From NCBI GenBank assembly GCA_027257055.1, contig JAPVLO010000873.1:186001-250000 (forward strand): DNA of 64,000 nt, read 5' to 3'. Below are positions 22,286 to 33,998 of the stretch, one piece after another. Source of the stretch: Cephalopachus bancanus (Eukaryota > Chordata > Mammalia > Primates > Tarsiidae). Numbering within the stretch: position 1 is the stretch's first letter; the number at the start of each line of letters is the position of its first letter. The translations under genes and the position numbers were made by a program. The notes beneath the pieces were generated by a model. It was not told the DNA's origin. It saw only the letters and a list, made by a program, of their open reading frames with translations, and ran no database searches.

Positions 22286-22896
22286 TTCTTTTTTTTTTTT
22301 GGAGTCAGGGTCTTGGTCTCACCATGGCTGAGTGCAGCGGCATGATCACGTCTCAGCCCAACCTCTACCTCCTGGGCTCACACACACCTCCTGCCTCAGC
22401 CTCCTGAACAGATGAAACTACAGGCATGCACCACTACCCCTGGTTATTTTTATTTTTTTATTTTTTGAGTCAGTCTTACTTTGTCGCCCAGGCTGGAGAG
22501 CGGTGGCATGCTACTCACCGCCACCGCAGCCTCCATCCGCTGGGCTCAGGATCAGGAGATCCTTCCACCTCAGCCTTGCAAGTAGCTGGAACCACAGGTG
22601 TGCATCACCACACCCAGCTAATTTTTCAATTTATTGTAGAAACGAGGTCTTCGCCCTGTTGCCCAGGCTGGTCTCGAACCCACGGGCTCAGGCAACCCTC
22701 TTGCCTCTGCCTCCCAAATTGCTAGGATTGCAAGCGTGAGCCACCACACCTGGCTGGCTATTTTTTAAATTATTATCTTTGTAGAGTTGAGGTCTTACTA
22801 TGTTGCCTGGACTGGTCTCAAACTCCTGGGCTCAGGCCTTCCTCCCATCTCAGCCCCCCAAAGTGCTAGGATTACAGGGATAAGCCACCATGCCCG
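22286..22896 (-). mobile_element. Old Alu split by a younger Alu
   Basis: Right monomer at 22286-22444 and left monomer at 22757-22896. The gap holds the Alu at 22452-22756. Confidence 0.85.
22452..22756 (-). mobile_element. Alu SINE, ancestral-like, nested in an older Alu
   Basis: Complete dimer inside the linker of the host Alu. Confidence 0.87.
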
Positions 22897-22909
22897 ACAC
22901 AGGCTGCAC

Positions 22910-23039
22910 TTTTTTTTTTTTCGAGTTGGAGATTCACTCCGTCGCCCAGGCTGGAGTGCAGTGGCATGCTCATGGCTGCCCCAGCATTGGCTAATTTTTT
23001 ATTTATTGTAGATTACAGGCTGAGCCATGGAGCCCGGCC
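22910..23039 (-). mobile_element. Mini-Alu with two internal deletions and TSD
   Basis: Only the 3' end, a piece around the linker, and the 5' 30 bp remain (130 bp). Flanks AGGCTGCACTTTT and AGGCTGTACTTTT are the TSD. Confidence 0.88.
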
Positions 23040-23046
23040 AGGCTGT

Positions 23047-23228
23047 ACTTTTTATTTTTATTTTTGAGTTGGTGTCTCACTCTGTCACCCAGGTTAGAGT
23101 GCAGTGGCATACTCATGGCCACCCCAGCGTCGACCTGCTGGGCTCCTGCAATCCTTCTGCTTCAGCCTCCAAGTAGCCAGAACTAAAGGAACGTGCTACC
23201 ACACCTGGCTAATTTTTTGTTTATTGTT
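23047..23228 (-). mobile_element. Partial Alu (right monomer) fused to an inverted Alu
   Basis: The minus-strand Alu stops within the linker at about 23228 and is joined to plus-strand Alu sequence. Confidence 0.85.
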
Positions 23229-23459
23229 CCCAGGAATTCGAGATCAACTTAGACAACATAGCAAGACCCCTGTCTCTACAAAATAAAAAAAAAAAAAAGA
23301 AAATCAGCTGGGTGTGGTGGCACAGGCCTATAGTCCCAGCTATTTGAGAGGTTGAGGCAGGAGGATTGCTTCAGCCCAGGAGTTAGAGACTACAGTGAGT
23401 TGTAATTGTGCCATTGCACATACCCTGGGCAACAGAGACACCTCAACTCAAAAAAAAAG
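23229..23459 (+). mobile_element. Partial Alu, starts within the left monomer
   Basis: It begins CCAGGAATTCGAGATCAAC, runs through the linker and right monomer, and ends in a short A-tail. Confidence 0.85.
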
Positions 23460-23950
23460 CAGAAAATGAAAATAAAAATACAACCTATCAAAACTCATTG
23501 GATGCAGTAAAAGCAGTGCTTAGAGAGAAATATATAGCACTGAATGCTTATATTAGAAAAGAAATATCTAAGAATCAATAATCAAGGCTTCCACCTTAGG
23601 AAACAAAAAAACAAATTAAGTCTAATAAACAGAAGAAAAAATAAAAATCACAGCAGAAATTTTGAAATTGCAAACAGGAGATCAATAGAGAGAATCAACA
23701 AAAAGCAGTTCTTTAACAATTCAATAAAGTAAGCCAGGTTAACTAATAAAAAAAGACACAAATTACTCATATCAAAAATGAAAGAGCAGTCATCACTATA
23801 GATTCCATGAACGTTATCTGTCATAAATATAGATGCAAAACTCCTCAACATATTAGCAAATTAAACCCAACAATGAATAAAAAAATTACACACCACAACC
23901 AAGAGGGCCATCTCAAGTATGCAGGACTGACTCAATATTTGAAAAACCAA

Positions 23951-24236
23951 GCTGGGTGCAGTGGCTCACAACCTGTAATCCCAGCACTTTGAGAGACTCA
24001 GGAGAGAGGATTGCCTGAGCACATGAGTTCGAGACCAGCCTGGGCAACATGGTGAGACCTCATCTCTACAATAAATCAACACATTAGCCAAGCATGGTAA
24101 TGTGCGCCTGTGGTTCCAAAAGGCTGAGACGGAAAGATTGCCTGAGCCCTGCAGGTCAATGCTGTGGTGGCTTTGTGCATGCCAGTGCACTCCAGCCTGT
24201 GCGACACAGTGAGACTCTGACTAAAAAAAGAAAAAA
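23951..24236 (+). mobile_element. Alu SINE, ancestral-like, in L1
   Basis: TSD GAAAAACCAA at 23941-23950 and 24237-24246. Confidence 0.93.
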
Positions 24237-24405
24237 GAAAAACCAATAATGTAATCCATCACATCAACAATATAAAAAAGAAAAATTACACCATATCAAT
24301 AGATGCAGAAAAAGCATTTGACAAAATTCAATACTCATTTGTGAAAAAAATCTCTCAGCGTTCTAAAATGAAGTGTGGGATTAAAAAAAAAAAAAAACCT
24401 CCTGG

Positions 24406-24692
24406 ACCGGGCTCAGTGGCTCAGCCTGTAATCCCAGCACTTTGGGAGGACGAGGTGAGTGGATTGCCTGAGCCCGAGGGTTCGAGACCCGCCTGGGCAA
24501 CTTGGCGAGACTTCATCTCTACAATAAATCAGAAATCAGCCAGGCGTGGTAGCGCACGCCTGTAGTTCCAGCTACTTGGAAGGCTAAGACGGAAGGATCG
24601 CCGGAGCCCAGCAGGTCGAGGCTGCGGTGACCGGGAGCGGCCACTGCACTCCAGTCTGGGCGACAGAGTGAGACTCCAAGTCAAAAAAAAAA
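24406..24692 (+). mobile_element. Alu SINE, derived group, in L1
   Basis: Full dimer with AACTTGGCGAGAC and GGCCACTGCACTCC. The tail is short. Confidence 0.93.
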
Positions 24693-24806
24693 GACATGAA
24701 AAGGAAATAAAAGGTGTACTGATTGGTAAGAGAGAAACTATTTCTGTTTGCAGATGACACCATTAAGTAGAAAATCCAAAAAAAAAAAAATCAATTAAAA
24801 TGCTCC

Positions 24807-25072
<266 letters not shown>

Positions 25073-25291
25073 GAAAGATATCAAAGAAGAACTAAATAAA
25101 TGGAGACATATTCGAAGTTCATGAATAGGAAGTCCCAATATTGTCTGTTGTCAAGATATGAACCTTCCCAATTTGATTTATATATTTAATGCAATCTCAA
25201 TCAAAATCCCAGTAAGTTGATATCAACAAACTGATTCAAAAGTTTACATGGAGAGGCAAGACCCAAAATAGCCAGCCAAATTTTAATAGAA

Positions 25292-25577
25292 GCCGGGCTA
25301 GGTGGCTCAGCCTGTAATCCCACGCCTTGGGAGGCTGAGGTGAGTGAACTGCCTGAGCCCGTGGGTTCGAGACCCACCTGGACAACTTGGCAAGACCTCA
25401 TCTCAACAATAAATAAAAAAATTAGCCCGGCATGGTAGCACGCGCATGTAGTTCCAGCTACTTGGAAGGCTGAGGCAGAAGGATCGCCGGAGCCCAGCAG
25501 GTCGAGGCTGCGGTGGCCAGGAGCGGCCACTGTATCCAGTCTGGGCGACAGTGAGACTCCAACTCAAAAAAAAAAAA
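25292..25577 (+). mobile_element. Alu SINE, derived group, in L1
   Basis: Full dimer; the T-arm stem reads GTGGG/CCCAC, i.e. both sides changed by CpG transition but still paired. Confidence 0.93.
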
Positions 25578-25702
25578 GAAAATGCTACCTTACCTAACCT
25601 GGTTACTTATGTGTATGTGGTGAAAACATTTATGTTCTCCTCTGCGAACTGATCTTTGACTAAGAAGCAAAGGCAATACAAGAAGGATAAGACAGTCTTT
25701 TC

Positions 25703-25990
25703 TCTTTTTTTTGAGTTGGAGTCTCACTCTGTCACCCAGGCTGGAGTGCAGTGGCACACTAATGGCCACTGCAGCCTCGACATGCTGGGTTCAGGCAATC
25801 CTTCCACCTCAGCCTTCCAAGTAGCTGGAACTGTAGGAATGTACCACCACACCCGGCTCTTTTTTTTTTAACTGTAGAGACAACGTCTCGCCATGTTGTC
25901 CAGGCTACTCTCAAACCCATGGACTCAGGCAATCCCCTCACCTCCACCTCCCAAACTGCTGGTATTACAGGTGTGAGCCACCGTTCCTGG
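25703..25990 (-). mobile_element. Alu SINE, ancestral-like, in L1
   Basis: L1 sequence (A)GTCAGTCTTTTC resumes after it, repeating AGACAGTCTTTTC before it as TSD. Confidence 0.9.
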
Positions 25991-26113
25991 CAAGTCAGTC
26001 TTTTCAACGAATGGTGCTGGAATAATTGGACATCCAGATGCAAAAAAGATTCCAGACACAGACTTCACAAAAATTTACACAAATGTATCATATATATTAA
26101 AAAAAAAAAAACT

Positions 26114-26408
26114 AGCCAGGCTCGGTGGCTCAGCCTGTAATCCCGCACCTTTGGGAGGCTGAGGTGAGTGGATTGCCTGAGCCCGTGGGTTCGAGACCCG
26201 CCTGGGCAACTTGGCGAGACCTCATCTCTACAATAAATCAAAAACTAGCCGGGCGTGATAGTGCATGCCTGTAGTTCTAGCTATTGGGAAGGCTGAGGCG
26301 GAAGGATCGCCGGAGCCCAGCAGGTGGAGGCTGCGGTGGCCGGGAGCGTGCCACTGCCCTTCAGTCTGAGTGACGGAGTGAGACTCCAACACACAAAAAA
26401 AAAAAAAG
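26114..26408 (+). mobile_element. Alu SINE, derived group, in L1
   Basis: Starts CCAGGCTCGGTGGCTCAGCC. The tail begins ACACACAAAAA. Confidence 0.92.
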
Positions 26409-27092
26409 AAGAAGAAAAATTTAGATGACCTTTGACACAGTAGTAACTTTTTAGATACAACATCAAAGCATAATCCATGAAAGAAATAACTGATAAGTCA
26501 AATTGATAATTACAAACATCTACTTTGCAGAAGACAATGTCAAGAGAATGAGAAAGCAGATCACAGACTGGAAGAAAATATTTGCAAGACACCTGAAAAA
26601 GGCCTGCTATCCAATATAGACAAAGAACTCTTGACCCAGCAGTCCCACTCTACTTATTACCACCATTTATCCAAGAGAAATAAAAACATTTGTTTACACA
26701 CACTCAAACACACAGGCATAAACTCTTAAAACACAAGTCAATGAACAACTCAATGTTTAAAATGGGCAAAAAAACCTGAACCCACCCCATCAAAGATATA
26801 CAGATGGCAAATAACCATCTGAAAAGGTGCTCCACAGCATACTCTTTGGGGAAATGCAAATTAAAACAGGAGTTGTCACTGTGCCCCTGTCAAAATGACC
26901 AAATTTTAGAACACTACAACACCAAATGCTGGCAAGGCTGCAAAGCAACAGAAACTTTCACTCGTTGCTGGTGGAACATAAAATGGTACAGCCACATGGG
27001 AAGATAGATTGGTGGTTGCTTACAAAACTAAACACACTCTTATCATATGATCCAGCAATCCCATTCTTTGTTATCTACCCAAAGGAGATGAA

Positions 27093-27388
27093 TTTTTTTT
27101 TTTTTTTTGAGTTGGAGTCTCACTCAGTCACCCAGACTGGAGTGCAGTGGCTGCTCCCGGCCACCGCAGCCTCGACCTGCTGGGCTCCAGTGATCCTTCC
27201 GCCTCAGCCTTCCAAGTAGCTGGAACTACAGACGCGCGTTACCACGCCCGCCTAGTTTTTTTGATTTATTTTGGAGGTGATGTCTCACCAAGTTGCCCAG
27301 GCGGGTCCCGAACCCGTGGGCTCAGGCAATCCACTCACCTCAGCCTCCCAAAGGCGCGGGATTACAGGCTGAGCCACCGAGCCCGGTT
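27093..27388 (-). mobile_element. Alu SINE, derived group, in L1
   Basis: TSD AGGAGATGAA at about 27083-27092 and 27389-27398. Confidence 0.95.
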
Positions 27389-27553
27389 AGGAGATGAAAA
27401 TTTATGTCCACAAAAACCTGCACGCTGCAGCTTTACTCATATTTGTCCAAATGTGGAGGCAACCAAGATGTCCTTCAGTAGGTGAATGGATGAATGCACC
27501 ATGGTCTATTCAGACAATGGAATATTATTCAGCAATAAAAAGAAATGAGCCAG

Positions 27554-27846
27554 GTTGGGCACAGTGGCTCATGCCTGTAATCCCAGCACTTCGGGAGGCG
27601 GAAGTGAGAGAATTGCCTGAGCCCAGGGTTCAAGACCAGCCAGGGCAACATGGCAAACCTCGTCTCTACAATGAATCAAAAAATTAGCCTGGTATGGTGG
27701 TTCATGCCTGTAGTCCAGCTACTTGGAAGGCTGAGCCAGAAGAATAGCCTGAGTCCTGCAGGTCGAGGCTGCAGTGGCCCTGAGTGTGCCACTGCACTCC
27801 AGCCTGGGCAAGAGTAATACTATGACTCAAAAACTAAATAAAAATA
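27554..27846 (+). mobile_element. Alu SINE, ancestral-like, ends the L1 remnant
   Basis: Inserted after the L1 motif AAAAAGAAATGAG. No L1 is seen beyond it. Confidence 0.9.
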
Positions 27847-27849
27847 GTG

Positions 27850-28136
27850 GATTTACTTATTTATTTAGAGACCGGGTCTTCCTCTGTCACTCAGGCTAGA
27901 GTGCAGTGCCACCTCGACCACCTGAGCTCGTGATCCTCTCTCTTGAACCTGAGTAGCTGGGACTACAGGTGGACATCACTACACCTGGCTAATTTTTTTT
28001 TTTTTTTTTTTTTTGGTCGAGGCAGGGATCTCACTCTGTTGGTCCAGAATGGCCTCAAACTCCTGGCCACAAACAATCCTCCCGCCTCAGACTCACAAAG
28101 TTGCTGGGGTTACAGGTATGAGTTCCTAAGCCCAGT
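27850..28136 (-). mobile_element. Alu SINE, old
   Basis: Diverged dimer with a linker of about 20 T. Confidence 0.85.
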
Positions 28137-28405
28137 CACAAGTATATTTAAATGGAAGAAAAATCCAATAGGTTTAAGATGTGGCATACTCCTCTAACCA
28201 TCCTAGAAATACTGAGGATAGAGCAGGCATTGTTGGTGAAAGACTTCAGCATGTCAGCCATTCAGAGATTCTAAGTTTCTGACCCCCAATCTTACTGGCA
28301 CCCTTGGAGCGATCTCTCCGCCATCTTAAGTAGCCAGCATTACTGATGAAAATGAGTTCGAACACTTGTTTCTTTATATGTCGTGGAAATAAAAAAGTGA
28401 AAATC

Positions 28406-28695
28406 AGCCAGGTGTGGTGCCTCACACCTATAATCCCAGCACCTTGGGAGCAGAGGCGAGAGGATTGTCTGAGCCCAGGGGTTGGAAACCAGCCTGGGCA
28501 ATATGGTGAGACCTCGTCTCTATAATAAATTTTGTTAAAAAATTAGCCCGACGTGGTGGCACATGCTTGTAGTTCCACCTACTTGGAAGGCTGAGGCAGA
28601 AGGATCACCCAAGCCCAGAAGGTCGAGGCTGCGGGTGACTGTGAGCATGCCACTGCCTTCCAGCCTGGGCGACAGTGAGACTCTGACTTAAAAAT
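28406..28695 (+). mobile_element. Alu SINE, ancestral-like
   Basis: Flanked by AAAAAAGTGAAAAT and AAAAAAAGTGAGAAT. Confidence 0.9.
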
Positions 28696-28799
28696 TTAAA
28701 AAAAGTGAGAATTACTTGTTTCACTTTCCACTAAATTCCTGACTTCTCGGATGCAGGAACTGTGATCTGACCGATTCACCTTTTAAAAATACCAATACT

Positions 28800-29122
28800 G
28801 GCCAGGCTCGGTGGCTCAGCCTGTAATCCCAGCACTTTAGGAGGCCAAGGCGAGTGGATTGCCTGAGCCTGCATGTTCGAGACCCACCTAGGCAACTTGG
28901 CGAGACCTCATCTCTACAACAAAATTTAAAAAAAAATTAGTCGGACATGAGAGCATGCGCCTGTAGTTCTGGCTACTTCAAAGGCTGAGGTGGAAAGATC
29001 GCCGGAGCCCAGAAGGTCGACGCCGGGGTGACTGTGAGCATGCCGTGTGACTGCACTTCAGCCTGGGCGACGGAGTGGGACTCCAACTCAAATAAAAATA
29101 ATAAAATAAAATAATATTAATT
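28800..29122 (+). mobile_element. Alu SINE, derived group
   Basis: Target copies AAAATACCAATACT (28786-) and AAAATACCAGTACT (29123-) flank it. Confidence 0.92.
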
Positions 29123-29138
29123 AAAATACCAGTACTTG

Positions 29139-29431
29139 GGCTGGGTGCGGTGACTCACGCCTTTAATCCCAGCACTTTGGGAGGCCGAGATGAGAGGATT
29201 GCCTGAGTCTGAGGGTTCGAGACCAGCCTGGGCAACTTAGTGAGACTTCCTCCCTACAATAAATCAAAAAATTATCCAGGCCTGGTGGTGCATGCCTATA
29301 GTTCTGGCTACTTAGAAGGCTGAGGCGGAAGGATCACTGGAGCACAGCAGGTAGACACTGGGGTGGCCGGGAGCGTGCCCCTGCACCCTAGTCTGAGCAA
29401 CAGAGTAAGACTCCAACTCAAAAAAAAATAA
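29139..29431 (+). mobile_element. Alu SINE, ancestral-like, second insertion at the same target
   Basis: Starts directly after the second target copy. Confidence 0.9.
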
Positions 29432-29442
29432 AATCCATTTAT

Positions 29443-29737
29443 ACCCAGGCAAGGTGGCTCAAGCCTATAATCCTAGCACTTTGGAAGGCCGAGGTGAGAG
29501 GACTGCCTGAGCTCAGGGGTTTGAGACCAGCCTGGGCAACTTGGTGAGACCTCGTCTCTACAATAAACAAAAAAGTTAGCCGGGCGTGGTGACATGTGCC
29601 TGTAGTTTCAACTACTTGGAAGGCTGAGGTGGAAGGATCCCCTGAGCCCAGCAGGTCGAGGCTGCGTTGGCGGTGACTGTGCCACTGCACTCCAGCCTGG
29701 GCGATGGAGTGAGACTCCAACTCAGAAAAATAAAAAT
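29443..29737 (+). mobile_element. Alu SINE, ancestral-like, third in the series
   Basis: It ends directly before a third copy of AAAATACCAGTACTT (29738-29753). Confidence 0.9.
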
Positions 29738-29753
29738 AAAAATACCAGTACTT

Positions 29754-30944
29754 AATGAAGTGCCTGGTATTGAGAAGCAAACCAGACTACAAATGAAGGG
29801 CAGGTCTTAGTCATGAGGAGTCTCCATTCTGTCGGGTAGAGTTCAATATTTCTGCTGCATGAACGATACTAGCAGTCAATTGTTCAGAGTAAGAAAAGCA
29901 ACGAAGCTCCAAGACTGGTCAGAAGAGATTATTTGCTGCCCTCTCGTGTCCAGTCTTAGGAACCATAAACTCTCTCCTGCACCTTCAGGAATTCCAAGAC
30001 TCCCTTAACTTTTGTGTTTTTAAATTCACTTATTCTAAGAAACACACTGTTTCTCTACACTCACACAGAACACTTTTGGCATCAGCTGTGTGGATTTCTT
30101 CCCACACTGACCAATTGACACCAGGAGAGCGTCCTGTAAGGGCCACTCCATACTGACACCATCTACCTGGAGTTCGCCTTTTAGATACAGCACCCAAGAT
30201 AAATAACAGAAACTTCTGAAGCAGAACGGGGGACTTTAACTTTTCCAGCTTTTAATCCCATAAGCTTTGATCCCACGAGTTTGGGACTTAGACCCACAAA
30301 ACTGCTCTCCCTCCAAACGCCAAATTTAGGTCCGGATCCCTGGTCCTTCTGACAACTGGGGGTTCCCATGACGCCCTCCTTGGGTTCCATCATTTGCTAG
30401 AATGGCTGTAACACAATCCAAGAAAGCGCATCACTTACCGGTGAACTGGAGAAGATAATATACAGGACAGAGAAGGGCCAGATGAAGAGGTATACAGGGC
30501 AAGATCTGGAACAGTCCTGAGCACGGGTGCTGCGGTCTGAGGGATCTGAGGTGCCCCACCCTCCTGACACGTGGTCACAGTTCGCTAGCCTGGAAGCTCA
30601 TCAAGGGTCCAGGGCTTGAGTGTATGTACAGCTTCCTTTCCAGGCCCCGCCTCCCTTCCTGGTGGGTGGGGATGACGGTTTCAACCCTCTGACCCCTTGA
30701 CCCACAGGTGCTCACAGCAGCTCCATCCTGAAGCTATCTAGGGCCCCACCCTATGTTTCTATGAGCATCAACTCAGGTGGGATTGATGGTATGCAAGATC
30801 AAGGGCTTGTCGTAAATAACAAAAGACACTCCCCACACTCAGGAAATTCCAGGGAGCTCTGTGCCCGAACCAAAGACCAAATATCTCTTATTAAGCCATA
30901 CTTATTCAACATGGCTTTTTGTGCATGTGGACAATTATTTATTT
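29754..30944. other. 1.2 kb Alu-free sequence holding the candidate minus-strand exon
   Basis: Apart from the GC box, E-box and donor listed separately, no gene or repeat is recognised. Confidence 0.45.
30436..30700 (-). promoter_or_regulatory. Candidate minus-strand promoter and first exon
   Basis: The minus strand has CCG|GTAAGTGA with the last exon base at 30439. Upstream in that direction are an E-box (CCACGTGT, about 30569) and a GC box (GGGAGGCGGGGCC, about 30643-30655). There are no SINEs from 29754 to 30944. It could be an alternative distal 5' exon of the gene whose main promoter is the CpG island. No long ORF supports coding. Confidence 0.35.
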
Positions 30945-31227
30945 TTTATTTTATTTTATTTTTTTGAGTTGGAGTTTCACTCCGTCGCCCAAGCTGAAAT
31001 GCCCGGCCACCGCAGCCTCGACCTGCTGGGCTCCGGCGATCCTTCCGCCTCAGCCTTCCGAGTAGCCGGAATTACAGGCATGTGCTACCACGCCCGGCTG
31101 ATTTTTTGATTTATTGTAGAGGTGAGGTCTCCTGCCCAGGCAGGTTTCAAACCCGCGGGCTTAGGCAATCCACTCACCTCAGCCTCCCAAAGCACTGGGA
31201 TTACAGGCTGAGCCACTGAGCCCGGCT
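30945..31227 (-). mobile_element. Alu SINE, derived group
   Basis: TSD GACAATTATTTATT from 30930 and from 31228. Confidence 0.95.
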
Positions 31228-31420
31228 GACAATTATTTATTCACATTGGCAGTGACCCAGGCAGGTAGATGAAGCCCAGACCTCAAGAACCGCAGCCCAG
31301 ACACCAGGAACAAGGGGTTTGATACCCAGTGTTCCTGTGGGTTTGTTTCCTCTAGATGGTCACACCCACCACCTGAAACTTCTCAGACCTTTCCATGATT
31401 TTTTAAAATCTGTCGTTACA

Positions 31421-31740
31421 GCCGGGCTGTGGCTCGGCCTGTAATCCCGCGCCTTTCAGGAGGCTGAGGTAAGTGGATTGCCTGAGCCCGCGGGTTCGAG
31501 ACCCGCCCGGGCAACTTGGCGAGACCTCATCTCTACAATAAATCCAAAAATCAGGCGGGCGTGGTAACGCCCGCCTGTAGTTCCAGCTCTTTGGAAGGCC
31601 GAGGTGGAAGGATCACCGGAGCCCAGCAGGTCGAGGCTGCGGTGGCCGGGAGTGGCCACTGCACTCCAATCTGGGCGACAGAGACTCCAACTCAAAAAAA
31701 TTTTAAAAAATAAATAAAATAAAATAAAATAAAATAAAAT
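31421..31740 (+). mobile_element. Alu SINE, derived group
   Basis: Exact 16-bp TSD AAAATCTGTCGTTACA at 31405-31420 and 31741-31756. The tail has become (AAAAT)n. Confidence 0.97.
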
Positions 31741-31975
31741 AAAATCTGTCGTTACATGGAATTTGGCTGAGAAGGAGAGTTCCTGACTCACTTGGGAAGA
31801 CCCCCCAGCAGCCCCTTTGATCTTGGCAGAACGAGGGCAGTACCCTCTGCAGCTGGCAGACTTCAGTGCCTAAACCCCGACAGCACAGCAGGTTCTGCTC
31901 AGACTTCTCCTCGTCTTTCACCACTTCCTGTGTGAGGAAATCTTTTCCTTGGTTTTAAATATAAAAACTACATCC

Positions 31976-32137
31976 TGGTTGGGCGTGGTGGCTCACACCT
32001 GTAATGCCTTGGGAAGGCAGAGGCAGGAAGATTGTTTGAATCCAGGAGTTTGTGACCAGCCTAGGCAACATAGCGATACCCCCATCACTATTAGGGGGAA
32101 AAAAAAAAACAAACAAACTTAAAAAAAAAAAAACCCC
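31976..32137 (+). mobile_element. Alu left monomer, old
   Basis: Ends in an A-rich stretch with AAAC repeats. There is no right monomer. Confidence 0.75.
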
Positions 32138-32261
32138 ACCTATAATCCCAGCACTTTGGGAAGTGGAGGCGAGAGGATTGCCTGAGCCCAGGGGTTCGAA
32201 ACCAGCCTGGGCAACTTGGAAAGAACTCGTCTCTACGATAAATAAAAAAAAAATTAGCTGA
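32138..32261 (+). mobile_element. Alu left monomer, 5'-truncated
   Basis: Starts CCTATAATCCCAGCACTTTGG and ends at the linker ATTAGCTGA, where the next Alu begins. Confidence 0.75.
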
Positions 32262-32560
32262 GCCAGGCTTGGTGGCTCAGCCTGTAATCCCGCGCCTTTG
32301 GGAGGCTGAGGTGAGTGGATTGCCTGAGCCCGCGGGTTCGAGACCTGCCTGGGCAACTTGGTGAGACCTAATCTCTACAATAAAGATAAAAAAATTAGCT
32401 GGGCATGGTAGCGTGCGCCTGTAGTTCCAGCTACTTGGAAGGCTGAGGTGGAAGGATCACCTGAGTCCAGAAGGTTGAGACTTCAGTGGCCGTGAGGGTG
32501 CCACTGCACTCCAGCCTGGGCGACAGAGTGAGACTCTGATTCAAAAATAAAAATAAAATA
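32262..32560 (+). mobile_element. Alu SINE, derived group
   Basis: Full dimer inserted at the linker of the previous element. The tail is AAATAAAATA. Confidence 0.9.
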
Positions 32561-32867
32561 GGCTGGGCTTGGTGACTCAACCTGTAATCCCAGCACTTTG
32601 GGAGGCTGAGGCGAGTGGATTGCCTGAGTCCGCGGGTTCAAGTTCCACCCAGGCAACTTGGTGACACCTTGTCTCTACAATAAATCAAAAACTAGCTGGA
32701 CATGGTAGCGCGTGCCTGTAGTTTCGGCTACTTGGAAGGCTGAGGCAGAAGGATCTCCGGAGCCCAGAAGGTCGAGGCTTCAGTGGCCGTGAGGGTGCCA
32801 CTGCACTCCAGCCTGGGCAACAAAGTGAGACTCCAACTCAAAAAGTAGATAAATAAAATAAAAAGAA
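32561..32867 (+). mobile_element. Alu SINE, intermediate
   Basis: Directly follows the previous tail. The 5' end is GGTGACTCAACCTG. Confidence 0.9.
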
Positions 32868-32900
32868 GATCCTGTTCTTCGTGGTCTAAAAAAGAAAACA

Positions 32901-33190
32901 GGCCGGGCTCGGTGGCTCAGCCTGTAATTCCGCGTCTTGGGAGGCTGAGGTGAGTTAATTGCCTGAGCCCGCGGGTTCGAGACCCGCCCGGGCAACTTGG
33001 CGAGACCTCATCTCTACAATAAATCAAAAAATTAGCCGGGCATGGTAGCACGCGCCTGTAGTTCCAGCTGCTTGGAAAGCTGAGGCAGAAGGATCGCTGG
33101 ACCCCAGCAGGTCGAGGCTGTGGTGGCTGGGAGCGGCCACTGCACTCCAGTCTGGGGGACAGAGTGAGACTCCAACTCAAAAAAAAAAAA
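32901..33190 (+). mobile_element. Alu SINE, derived group
   Basis: AAAAAAGAAAACAGG lies on both sides. Confidence 0.94.
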
Positions 33191-33305
33191 GAAAACAGGA
33201 GATGTGAGGCCAGCTGTCGCCTGGACTGTGTGAAGAAGGCATAGATTTGCTGCACTGCTGCTTGTCCAATGACCTGAAGTTCATGGATAGAGAAGCATTA
33301 CTCAG

Positions 33306-33608
33306 CAGGGCATGGTGACACACCTGTAACCGCAGTACTTTGGAAGGCCTGAGGCGAGGGGAATGCCTGAGCCCAGAGGTTTGAGACTAGCCTGGGCAAT
33401 TTAGTCAGACCTGATCTCTACAATAAATCAAAAAGTAGCTGGGCGTGGTGTCGCCTGCCGTAATTCCAGCTACTTGAAAGCCTGAGGCGGAAGGATCACC
33501 TGAGCCCAGCAGGTCGAGTCTGTGATGGCCTTGAGTGTGCCACTGCACTCCTGCCTGGGCGACACAGTGAGACCCCAATTCAAAAAAAAAAAAAAAAAAA
33601 AAAAAAAG
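33306..33608 (+). mobile_element. Alu SINE, ancestral-like
   Basis: TSD ATTACTCAG on both sides. The tail is about 26 A. Confidence 0.92.
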
Positions 33609-33617
33609 GATTACTCA

Positions 33618-33998
33618 GTTGCTGGATACTTGGAAACTTCTGAGGCAGAAGGGAGCTTTAGCTTTAGTTTTTCCAGCTCCTGGGATCTGCTGCACACTGT
33701 GAAGGAGTGACTCAGAGAGCACAGATGGTTTCATTCTGGAAAGGGATTCTTGCTGGGCTCTGGTTTGCTCTTGAACTAACCAGACAGTCAAGCAGGGCAC
33801 TTCTGTCTGGCAGGTCCCTGGAAGGACCACTATCCCGAGGTCTAGCACTGTGAATTTCCATATGGTGAGGAAGTAGTATTTGCTTATCTGAGTTTTTTCA
33901 ACGACTCCAAACCCTTGAGATTTTCTAACCTAAACAGACCTCTTGTAGCCATTTTCTGCCACCAGCTTAGCTTCGGTGACATAAAGAATGCAGGATCT
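33618..33998. other. Unassigned sequence
   Basis: No repeat or gene recognised. Confidence 0.5.

Noticed and set aside
30440..30520. Hydrophobic open stretch on the minus strand before the 30439 donor, possibly a coding exon
   Set aside because: It is too short to judge, no start or acceptor is clear, and no family is recognised. It is kept only as a possible non-coding first exon.
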